DNA of 5,432 nt from an uncultured Ruminococcus sp. (GTDB lineage Bacteria; Bacillota; Clostridia; Oscillospirales; Ruminococcaceae): NCBI GenBank assembly GCA_946183385.1, contig CAMHBN010000148.1:1-5432 (forward strand), in the 5' to 3' direction. The notes under the pieces were generated by a model. That model did no database searches, was not told where the DNA came from, and worked only from the letters and a program-made list of their open reading frames with translations. Position numbers and translations under genes: made by a program. Positions 1 to 5,285 of this stretch are shown piece by piece; position 1 is the stretch's first letter; every line of letters begins with the position of its first letter.

Positions 1-384
1 CTCGGACGTCTGCGCGGCGAGACGGGAGCGATGATATTCTACGAGGCTCCGCACAAGCTCCGCGCCACGCTTGCCGACCTCGCCGGCTTCTTCGGTGCGG
101 ACAGGCATATCTCGATATGCCGCGAGATAACGAAGCTCCACGAGGAGACCCTGCGCATGACGCTCGGCGAGGCTGTCGGCTACTACACGGAGAACGAGCC
201 GCGCGGCGAGTACGTGCTCGTGGTCGAGGGCTGTACTGCCGAGGGCGGGGAGGCAACTCTCGAACAGGCACTGGAGCAGGTGCAGAAGCTCATAGCCATG
301 GGCGAGAAGCCCACCGAAGCCTGCAAGGCAGTCGCGAAGGAGACGGGTTTCAGGAAGGGTGAGCTGTACGCCGCTCTGCAATGA
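1..384 (+). CDS. rsmI: 16S rRNA (cytidine-1402 2'-O)-methyltransferase RsmI, C-terminal part (5' truncated)
   Basis: RsmI uses S-adenosylmethionine to 2'-O-methylate C1402 of 16S rRNA in the ribosomal P site, a cytoplasmic reaction that supports decoding accuracy. The frame is open from base 1, so the start lies outside the window; about 127 residues are visible of a protein that is usually about 270-290. Family signatures are clear: the GETGAMIFYEAPHKL block, then ICREITKLHEE, then the GEYVLVVEG strand that closes the methyltransferase fold. The tail, with its KPTEACKAVAKETGFRKGELY segment, matches the small helical C-terminal domain typical of RsmI. It ends with TGA at 382-384, and no strong terminator follows. 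ATG 31 is an internal methionine, not the start. Assignment to this SAM-dependent family is firm; specificity is taken from the family. Confidence 0.93.
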   Translation, partial: LGRLRGETGAMIFYEAPHKLRATLADLAGFFGADRHISICREITKLHEETLRMTLGEAVGYYTENEPRGEYVLVVEGCTAEGGEATLEQALEQVQKLIAMGEKPTEACKAVAKETGFRKGELYAALQ

Positions 385-455
385 CGTAATATAGCCGAAA
401 TCCGCTGACAGGGAAATATTTCATCCTGCCTGATAGAAAAATTGCACTAAAATAC

Positions 456-484
456 TTGAAATTTGTCGTAAGATATGATATAAT
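456..484 (+). promoter_or_regulatory. Sigma-A-type extended -10 promoter for the PHP gene
   Basis: TTGAAA at 456-461 and a perfect TATAAT at 479-484 are separated by 17 nt. A TG dinucleotide at 476-477, one base before the -10 box, makes it an extended -10 element. Transcription would start near 491, giving a leader of about 100 nt before the ATG at 595. It sits in the AT-rich gap after rsmI and is the best promoter match in that gap. Confidence 0.7.
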
Positions 485-513
485 TATTATCGCTATATGT
501 ACTTCTTAATACT

Positions 514-543
514 TTGACATCTTCATATAATGCAGTATATATA
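514..543 (+). promoter_or_regulatory. Possible second promoter for the PHP gene
   Basis: A perfect TTGACA at 514-519 is followed by TATATA at 536-541 (16-nt spacer) or 538-543 (18-nt spacer). A TATAAT at 540-545 is also present but at 20 nt, which is too far for good spacing. It would act in tandem with the promoter at 456-484. The region is AT-rich, so chance matches to the -10 box are likely; the exact TTGACA is the main support. Confidence 0.4.
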
Positions 544-551
544 ATTATGTC

Positions 552-576
552 TGCCGCGGGGACTTTTACTGCGGCA
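552..576 (+). promoter_or_regulatory. Leader hairpin just upstream of the PHP ribosome site
   Basis: TGCCGCGG (552-559) pairs with CTGCGGCA (569-576) to give 8 bp, one of them G-U, around a 9-nt loop that begins GGAC and contains a T run. It ends 5 nt before the AAGAGG ribosome site (581-586). It is not terminator-like, because no T tract follows the stem. It could tune translation or protect the mRNA 5' region; no function is shown. Confidence 0.4.
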
Positions 577-594
577 TGAAAAGAGGTTTGATCA

Positions 595-1431
595 ATGATC
601 TGCGATCTGCACTGTCATACCAAGCTGTCTGACGGCTCGCTCGGTATCGAGGACATCATCTCACAGGCTAAACGCACGGGTATAGACTGCCTGTCTATTA
701 CCGATCACGACACCATGGCATCGTTTTCAAGAGCAGATGTGCTCGGACAGCGCGAGGGAGTGAAGATACTCCGCGGCGTCGAGCTCTCCGCCTGGGACAA
801 GGACAGAAACAGCAAGGTACATATCCTCTGCTACGCTCCGCAGAAGCCCGACAGACTTGAGGGGCTCTGCCTCAAATCCTGCGAGATAAGAAAGGCTTGC
901 TCGAAGGAAATGATAGACAAGGTAATGGAGAAGTTCCCCATTACCCTCGAGAGCATACTCAAGCACACCACAGCTTCAAAGAGCATATTCAAGCAGCATA
1001 TCATGCGTGCGCTCATTGACTACGGCTACGCGCTGGAATTCTACGGCGAGCTCGACAGCGAGCTCTTCAACCCAAAGACGGGTTCGTGCTACGTTGAGCG
1101 CGAGTACCCCGACGTCAACTTCGTCATCGACCTTATCCACACCGCAAGGGGAGTGGCTGTTATGGCTCACCCCGCGCAGTACGACAACATCGAGCTCCTT
1201 GAGGAGCTGGCAAAGAGCGGCAAGATAGACGGCGTTGAGATAGGTCACCACTCCGCGGACGAGAACTACCGCAAGGAGCTGAGTGCTATCGCTGACAGGT
1301 ACGAGCTCATCAGGACGGGCGGCTCGGACTTCCACGGTCTGTACAACAGCGTGCCCACTCACCTCGGAAGCGAGCTCACCTCGCAGGAGGACGTTGACCG
1401 CATACTCAAGCTTGCGGCAAAGAAGGACTGA
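595..1431 (+). CDS. PHP-domain metal-dependent phosphoesterase (TrpH/YciV family)
   Basis: A 278-residue cytoplasmic enzyme of the PHP superfamily, close in length to E. coli YciV/RNase AM (about 290). All trinuclear metal-site ligands appear in order: H6 and H8 (DLHCHTKLSDGS), D13, H38 (ITDHDT), E63 (GVELSA), H76 (VHILCYAP), H192 (VMAHPAQYDN), and D245/H247 (GGSDFHG). H135 and the adjacent IMRAL segment correspond to the HIARAL-like element of this subfamily. Relatives hydrolyse nucleoside 3',5'-bisphosphates such as pAp and trim 5' ends of short RNAs; the exact substrate here is inferred. The start is set by AAGAGG at 581-586, 8 nt before ATG 595, with the HxH motif directly after it. Promoter matches lie upstream. 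The PHP fold also occurs in histidinol phosphatases and polymerases, but motif order and length favour the TrpH/YciV group. Confidence 0.9.
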   Translation: MICDLHCHTKLSDGSLGIEDIISQAKRTGIDCLSITDHDTMASFSRADVLGQREGVKILRGVELSAWDKDRNSKVHILCYAPQKPDRLEGLCLKSCEIRKACSKEMIDKVMEKFPITLESILKHTTASKSIFKQHIMRALIDYGYALEFYGELDSELFNPKTGSCYVEREYPDVNFVIDLIHTARGVAVMAHPAQYDNIELLEELAKSGKIDGVEIGHHSADENYRKELSAIADRYELIRTGGSDFHGLYNSVPTHLGSELTSQEDVDRILKLAAKKD

Positions 1432-1457
1432 CATACTTTAACAATGTTTACATTCAT

Positions 1458-1462
1458 AAGGA
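1458..1462 (+). promoter_or_regulatory. Ribosome binding site deciding the YdcF-like start
   Basis: AAGGA lies 5 nt before ATG 1468. The earlier in-frame ATG at 1444 has only an AAGGA 16 nt away, inside the end of the PHP gene, which is too far. This favours translation from 1468. Confidence 0.5.
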
Positions 1463-1463
1463 C

Positions 1464-1497
1464 AGAAATGAGAGTTTTACCCGCTCTCATTTCTTTT
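1464..1497 (+). terminator. 11-bp perfect hairpin with short T run, over the YdcF-like start codon; possible terminator or attenuator
   Basis: AGAAATGAGAG (1464-1474) and CTCTCATTTCT (1484-1494) are exact inverse complements around a 9-nt loop, and TTTT at 1494-1497 follows. It lies 33 nt after the PHP stop codon, where a terminator would be expected. However, the 5' arm contains ATG 1468 of the next gene and the stem has only 4 G-C pairs. It may be a weak terminator, a translation-controlling stem, or both. Confidence 0.4.
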
Positions 1498-2232
1498 ATA
1501 ATGCTGATAGTTTTCCTGCTTCCGCTCGGGAGCGGGATAATCAACATCGGAAACTGCGCGGGAGCTTTCATATCCGGAGTTCTTACCGCAGTTTTCCTGT
1601 TTTACGGGAGGTTCAGCCGCTTTGTGGCTCACCTGTGGGAGAGCAGGGGAGGACGTGCCGCCGTGTGCGCGGCCGCTGTACTTATCGGACTTGGTATCGT
1701 CTCCGCGGCGGTGATGAGCTTCTTTATGCTCAGGGAGATGCACGACGCTCCGAGGAATACCGACACGACGGTGGTCGTGCTCGGGTGCAAGGTCAGAAAC
1801 GGCGTGCCGAGCCTTATGTTGAAACGTCGGCTGGATGCAGCTTACGGCTATCTCGCGGAGAATCCCGAGGTGCGGGTCGTCGTCTCGGGCGGACAGGGCG
1901 CCGACGAGAGCATAAGCGAGGCGCAGTGTATGCGGGACTACCTCGTATCGCGCGGGATTGCTCCCGAGCGTATCTTTGAAGAGGACAAGTCTGCGACCAC
2001 GGACGAGAACCTCCGCTTCTCGCAGGAGCTCATCGCACGCGAGGGACTTCCCGAGCATATCACGATAGTCACAGATGGCTTCCACCAGCTGCGCTCGGAT
2101 ATGAAGGCGCGCAAGCTCGGCATGGAGGCGTACAACATCTCCGCGCATACTCCGTGGTGGCTCGTGCCGACCTACTGGGTGCGCGAGTGGTTCGGTATAG
2201 CCTACTATACCGCGAGAGATGTCATTTCCTGA
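1468..2232 (+). CDS. Membrane-anchored YdcF/SanA-like protein (DUF218 domain)
   Basis: A 254-residue protein. The N-terminal part is hydrophobic, with likely membrane segments near residues 6-24, 30-47 and 66-87. A DUF218 domain follows at about 100-245 and would sit outside the membrane if three helices are right. Family motifs are VVLGCKVRNGVPS (103-115), VVSGGQGADESISEAQCM (138-155), an SATTDENLRFS block (175-185) equivalent to the usual A-T-x-T/N-x-E-N motif, and IVTDGFHQLRS (200-210) with the conserved histidine. Relatives (SanA, YdcF, ElyC) affect cell-envelope integrity, and some bind S-adenosylmethionine; the reaction is not established. ATG 1468 is chosen for its AAGGA site; ATG 1444 would add eight residues. 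ATG 1501 would cut into the first membrane segment. The stop is 13 nt before the peptidase start, so these two genes are probably co-transcribed. Confidence 0.85.
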   Translation: MRVLPALISFIMLIVFLLPLGSGIINIGNCAGAFISGVLTAVFLFYGRFSRFVAHLWESRGGRAAVCAAAVLIGLGIVSAAVMSFFMLREMHDAPRNTDTTVVVLGCKVRNGVPSLMLKRRLDAAYGYLAENPEVRVVVSGGQGADESISEAQCMRDYLVSRGIAPERIFEEDKSATTDENLRFSQELIAREGLPEHITIVTDGFHQLRSDMKARKLGMEAYNISAHTPWWLVPTYWVREWFGIAYYTARDVIS

Positions 2233-2233
2233 C

Positions 2234-2239
2234 AGGAGG
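2234..2239 (+). promoter_or_regulatory. Strong ribosome binding site deciding the peptidase start
   Basis: A full AGGAGG lies 6 nt before ATG 2246, directly after the YdcF-like stop at 2230-2232. It rules in favour of ATG 2246 over the upstream in-frame ATG at 2219, which overlaps the previous gene and lacks such a site. Confidence 0.85.
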
Positions 2240-2245
2240 GATAGT

Positions 2246-4681
2246 ATGAGAGCTTTTACAAGGCGTGCTGTTTCAGCGGCGGCGGCTCTGACACTTGCCG
2301 CCTCATACAACGGAGCTTTCGGCATCAAAGAGCTGTGCACCGCAGTCGCCGGGAGCCGCACATCTGGCGGATATTCGCTGTCGCAGCCTGTGTTTGCGGT
2401 GTCGGCTGTGTCTGCGGACGGAGCAGTCGGGCTTGCACCGTCGGAGAGCGTTTACGCTCCGAAAGCTGCTGACAGCGGGAAGTTCCCGAGCAAGTTCGAT
2501 ATGCGCGATAAATACCCCGTATCTCCGGTGAAGAAGCAGACGCCATACGGCACGTGCTGGGCTCATTCAGCGATAGCGAGCGCCGAGAGCAGCGTCATCG
2601 GGAGCGACCCGACCGTTGACCTGTCGGAGTTCCATGCCGCGTATTATGCGCTTGCTCCCGATTATCCGTACATCACCGACAAGAATGAGGTGCATGAGCT
2701 GCTCAATTCGGGCGGCAGCGCCATTTCCGTAACGAACCTGTGGGCGCAGTGGATAGGTCCCGCGGACGAGAGCGTTATGCCCTACGGTGACGAGACTGTG
2801 TTCGCGGACAGCGATGTCCTCGACAGTAAGCGCGGCGAGTGCGAGTATCACCTCCGCAATGCCTACACCTTCGACTACGACAGGGAGCACACCAACGAGG
2901 ACGAGGTAAATTCCCTCATCAAGCAGTTCGTCAGCGACGGGCTGGCTGTGGACGTTTCGTTCTACTCCGACGCGGTCGCGAATTTCAGCGCCGAATTTTC
3001 GTCCTCGAATACGAGCAGGAAGCCGCGCTTTGCGAATCATTCCGTCGCGATAGTCGGCTGGGACGACAGCTTCCCCGCGGCGAATTTCAAGAATCCTGCC
3101 GAGAGGGACGGCGCGTGGCTCGTCAAGAACAGCTGGGGCGAAAACTACGGCGAGGACGGCTATATATGGATATCCTACTGCGACAAGTCGATGACGGAAT
3201 TTGCGGTGTATGAGCTCGCCGACGCGGACGACTACTGCACGATATTCCAGCACGATACTTATGTGCAGCTGCAGAGCCTCTCCGCCTACGACGACGCTGA
3301 CATCATAAAGCCGTCATATATGGCGAATATATTCACCGCGACCGAGGACACGCAGATATCGGCTATCGGTACGTATATTTCGTCGCCGGATACGGAGTAC
3401 GAGATAACGATATACACCGACCTCAAAGACTCCGCCGACCCGACCTCGGGCACGCCGTCGTCCGTGACTAAGGGAAAATGCGAATATACGGGCTATATGA
3501 CCATAGACCTCGACAGGAGCGTCGAGATACGCGCGAGTGAAGCCGCTCCCGCGGCGTTTGCGGCGGTGGTCAAGCTCTACTGCGCGGATTCGCCGTTCGT
3601 GGTGCCGCTCGAGACGGCGATGTACGTGACGAACGACGAGACAGGTGAGATATCGAGCCTCGGAAGCTATACGACCTACGAGGGCATACTCGCCTCCACG
3701 CACGAGGGCGAGAGCTTCTACAGCGCCGACGGCAGCGACTGGACCGACGTCACAGCCGAGGATATGGTATACACCGAGGATGAGGAGCTGGAGCTCCTTG
3801 CTGCCCTGAAGGACGAGCTCTACTACGGGCTTGAGGACACCGACACCGAGGAGCTCGAAGCTGCCGCCGCGGCTTATGAGCACGTGGAGAAGCTCTTTTC
3901 GGAGGGCACGGTAATGACGAAGAGCGGTAATATCTCGATGAAGGTGTTCGGCAAGCAGATAGGAGCGGTCAGTTTCTCGCGCATAAGCGGCGCTGTGCCC
4001 GAGGGAGGAAGGCTCGTGCTCACTGCTCCCGACGGAAGGGACATATATTATAAGATGGGCTTGGGGGATGAGTACCACCTCTATACAAAGGCGATAGAGC
4101 TGACGGAGGACGCCTACATCGGTGCGACGACCATGCCCGACGGAAACGGCTGGGTCTCCGACAGATCATATTATATTGAAAAGCCCGCTCTTTACTATAT
4201 AAGATATAAGACCTCGGACGGCACGAATATGAGCGAGCTGATGTCCGCCGACTACAACGGCCGGCAGGAGACTGTCTTCATATCCGTCTTTGACGACGTG
4301 CGGGACGTGTACATTTATACGGATTCGTTCGGGGAGATAACCTGCGGCGACAACGCGTCGATGGGCGCGGAGGCGATACGCATACCAGTGAAGGGCGAGC
4401 CTGTGAATGCCGCGCTGACCGTCAGCCGCGAGGGTATGCGCGACAACGAGATAACCGTAGAGGTGATGGCGGCGAAGCTCGGCGATGCCGATTACGACGG
4501 CAGAGTCGATGCCAAGGACGCAAGCCTCGTGCTTGTTCACTATTCGCTTCAATCGACGGGCAGAGGTTCGGCTATAGGCAAGCCCTGCGAGCTGTTCGCC
4601 GACTACAATAAGGACGGCGACATAGACGCCCGCGACGCCAGCGGCATACTCGCGTACTATGCGAAGATGTCCACGCAGTGA
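2246..4681 (+). CDS. Secreted papain-family (C1A) cysteine peptidase with lectin-like, CHB_HEX-like and type I dockerin domains
   Basis: An 811-residue extracellular protease, predicted to attach to a cellulosome. Residues 1 to about 25 form a signal peptide (RAFTRR, then an Ala-rich core). About 55 residues without an ERFNIN-type prodomain precede the catalytic domain at about 83-335. The oxyanion Gln98, catalytic Cys104 (GTCWAHSA), His265 (NHSVAIVGWDD) and Asn295 (VKNSWGENYGEDGYIW) are all present with papain spacing, so it should be active. A lectin-like domain of the kind found behind bacterial C1A peptidases follows from about 355, interrupted by an acidic helical stretch at 505-554. A chitobiase-C-terminal-like domain (about 575-645), an unrecognised beta-rich module (646-745) and the dockerin (746-811) complete it. 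Substrates could be plant, host or cellulosomal proteins; this is inference. It follows the YdcF-like gene by 13 nt and no separate promoter is evident. Confidence 0.92.
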   Translation: MRAFTRRAVSAAAALTLAASYNGAFGIKELCTAVAGSRTSGGYSLSQPVFAVSAVSADGAVGLAPSESVYAPKAADSGKFPSKFDMRDKYPVSPVKKQTPYGTCWAHSAIASAESSVIGSDPTVDLSEFHAAYYALAPDYPYITDKNEVHELLNSGGSAISVTNLWAQWIGPADESVMPYGDETVFADSDVLDSKRGECEYHLRNAYTFDYDREHTNEDEVNSLIKQFVSDGLAVDVSFYSDAVANFSAEFSSSNTSRKPRFANHSVAIVGWDDSFPAANFKNPAERDGAWLVKNSWGENYGEDGYIWISYCDKSMTEFAVYELADADDYCTIFQHDTYVQLQSLSAYDDADIIKPSYMANIFTATEDTQISAIGTYISSPDTEYEITIYTDLKDSADPTSGTPSSVTKGKCEYTGYMTIDLDRSVEIRASEAAPAAFAAVVKLYCADSPFVVPLETAMYVTNDETGEISSLGSYTTYEGILASTHEGESFYSADGSDWTDVTAEDMVYTEDEELELLAALKDELYYGLEDTDTEELEAAAAAYEHVEKLFSEGTVMTKSGNISMKVFGKQIGAVSFSRISGAVPEGGRLVLTAPDGRDIYYKMGLGDEYHLYTKAIELTEDAYIGATTMPDGNGWVSDRSYYIEKPALYYIRYKTSDGTNMSELMSADYNGRQETVFISVFDDVRDVYIYTDSFGEITCGDNASMGAEAIRIPVKGEPVNAALTVSREGMRDNEITVEVMAAKLGDADYDGRVDAKDASLVLVHYSLQSTGRGSAIGKPCELFADYNKDGDIDARDASGILAYYAKMSTQ
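4481..4678 (+). other. Type I dockerin module (protein domain) of the peptidase
   Basis: Residues 746-811 hold two F-hand calcium loops, each followed by a helix. Loop 1 has D747, D749, D751, D755 and D758; loop 2 has D786, N788, D790, D794 and D797. These fill the calcium positions 1, 3, 5, 9 and 12 of each loop. Positions 10-11, which usually help set cohesin specificity, are Ala-Lys in repeat 1 and Ala-Arg in repeat 2. The two halves are therefore near-symmetric, as in dockerins able to bind cohesin in two orientations. The partner cohesin is not in this window. There is almost no linker before the module. Confidence 0.92.
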
Positions 4682-4900
4682 TTATAGACAAAAACGGACT
4701 TGAAGATTTTACGCCGTATTGGAATATTTGGGCAATAGATATAAAAGAAATGCTCCGTTTATGTGTAATAAGGTCAAAAAAGCCTTTTACCATTTTGTAA
4801 CTTTTTAATTTTACAGCCTGTAAATCTGTAAAAACTAACAAAAGAATCGTGTTGAAAATGTACAATGTGTTCAAAAATGGTTAAAGAACAATTCAAATCA
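4682..4900. other. AT-rich intergenic stretch with no gene recognised
   Basis: This is the first part of the 604-nt gap after the peptidase. I see no coding region with a ribosome site on either strand and no known RNA gene. It contains runs of A and T and a small cluster of TTTACAG/CTGTAAA repeats at 4809-4833. No convincing intrinsic terminator for the peptidase gene is visible; only a weak, bulged GGT...ACC stem (4772-4791) followed by ATTTT is present. Confidence 0.5.
4809..4833. repeat. Short inverted/direct repeat cluster TTTTACAG / CTGTAAA / CTGTAAAA
   Basis: TTTTACAG (4809-4816) is inverted to CTGTAAAA (4826-4833), with another CTGTAAA (4818-4824) between. The half-sites sit about 70-90 nt upstream of the -35 box at 4901. 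This could be an operator for a dimeric regulator of the downstream lipoprotein unit, or a chance pattern in AT-rich DNA. Confidence 0.35.
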
Positions 4901-4929
4901 TTGACTTTGCCCGAGAAATACGGTATATT
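4901..4929 (+). promoter_or_regulatory. Near-consensus sigma-A-type promoter for the lipoprotein gene
   Basis: TTGACT (4901-4906) and TATATT (4924-4929) are separated by exactly 17 nt, each one base off consensus. Transcription would start near 4936, giving an untranslated leader of about 350 nt before ATG 5286. Confidence 0.65.
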
Positions 4930-5012
4930 GATAATGCAAAAAGCAATACGTCTGCTATATAGATAAAATGCAGTTACGTACAGCGATACTCGATGAATAA
5001 GGCTACCGAAAA

Positions 5013-5078
5013 CGGAGGACGTCCGCAGGGCGCCTGACGGAGAGTATAACGGGTACGGAATGCGGAGGACTTCCGCAG
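5013..5078 (+). repeat. Direct repeat of a 16-nt hairpin element, 50 nt apart
   Basis: CGGAGGACGTCCGCAG (5013-5028) and CGGAGGACTTCCGCAG (5063-5078) are identical at 15 of 16 positions and begin exactly 50 nt apart. The single difference is in the hairpin loop, while both stem arms are kept. This points to a conserved RNA element or an old duplication in the leader. Confidence 0.7.
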
Positions 5079-5237
5079 AAAGGATTGCTTCAGTAACAAT
5101 TACAAAGGCTCACGCCTTCGGTAATAGTCCTAACGGACACAACGGCAGTTCTGACGAGACGCTATGCAGCGGCGAGGACAGTCGTCGTGCGGAACAGAAC
5201 GAAAGAGACAGCCACACAAACCACCATCAATCAAGCG

Positions 5238-5260
5238 TATTATATTTTTAAAATATAATA
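5238..5260. repeat. A/T-only palindrome just upstream of the lipoprotein ribosome site
   Basis: Eleven bases (5238-5248, TATTATATTTT) are exactly inverted at 5250-5260 around a single T at 5249. It lies 9 nt before the AAGGAGG site starting at 5270. A TATAAT at 5254-5259 lies inside, but no good -35 box is spaced from it. It may be a hairpin at the end of the leader, an operator, or a weak inner promoter. Confidence 0.5.
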
Positions 5261-5285
5261 TACATATTTAAGGAGGAAAATTCTA

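Larger units (their letters stand above)
4936..5285 (+). ncRNA. Candidate structured 5' leader RNA of the lipoprotein gene (class unknown)
   Basis: About 350 nt lie between the predicted start of transcription and the lipoprotein ATG, without a convincing gene. Unlike the AT-rich flanks, 5001-5210 is GC-richer and full of short helices. A hairpin at 5013-5025 (CGGA/TCCG) and one at 5061-5077 (TGCGGA/TCCGCA) carry GGAC-type loops. A third, at 5166-5190, has a 9-bp stem with one bulged G and a GGACAG loop. AAGGC/GCCTT (5105-5118) forms a small hairpin, and TACCGAA (5004-5010) can pair with TTCGGTA (5117-5123). I compared it by memory with common riboswitches, T-boxes, RNase P RNA, tmRNA and SRP RNA and saw no match. 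It could be a cis-regulatory leader or a processed small RNA. Confidence 0.45.

Noticed and set aside
409..428. CAGGGAA...TTC..CCTG hairpin after rsmI as a terminator
   Set aside because: The stem is short and bulged and no T tract follows; I cannot support a terminator here.
576..632. Short overlapping reading frame from ATG 576 into the PHP gene (18 codons)
   Set aside because: It has no ribosome site of its own and is most simply a chance ATG in the hairpin arm.
2219..2245. Upstream in-frame ATG at 2219 as the peptidase start
   Set aside because: It would overlap the YdcF-like gene and lacks a ribosome site, while ATG 2246 has AGGAGG at 6 nt and directly begins a signal peptide.
1477..2361. 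Long minus-strand frame (294 residues) opposite the YdcF-like gene
   Set aside because: It is a shadow of GC-rich coding on the other strand: His/Arg-rich, no family motifs, and it spans two well-supported + strand genes.
4772..4791. Weak GGT-AAAA/TTTT-ACC stem as terminator of the peptidase gene
   Set aside because: The stem needs a bulge, has few G-C pairs and is followed by an interrupted T run, so it is not convincing.
4572..4874. Minus-strand reading frame of 100 residues overlapping the dockerin end
   Set aside because: It runs antisense through the dockerin coding region. The Arg/Cys-rich C-terminus is the mirror of dockerin codons, and I see no ribosome site or promoter for it.
5036..5062. 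GGAGAGTA stretch resembling the start of a THF or glycine riboswitch
   Set aside because: Only a few bases match by eye; the remaining conserved blocks of either class are not found downstream.
5060..5251. Small + strand reading frame of 63 residues in the leader
   Set aside because: The sequence is hydrophilic and low in hydrophobic residues with no family likeness, the ATG has no ribosome site, and it runs through the hairpins and the A/T palindrome.
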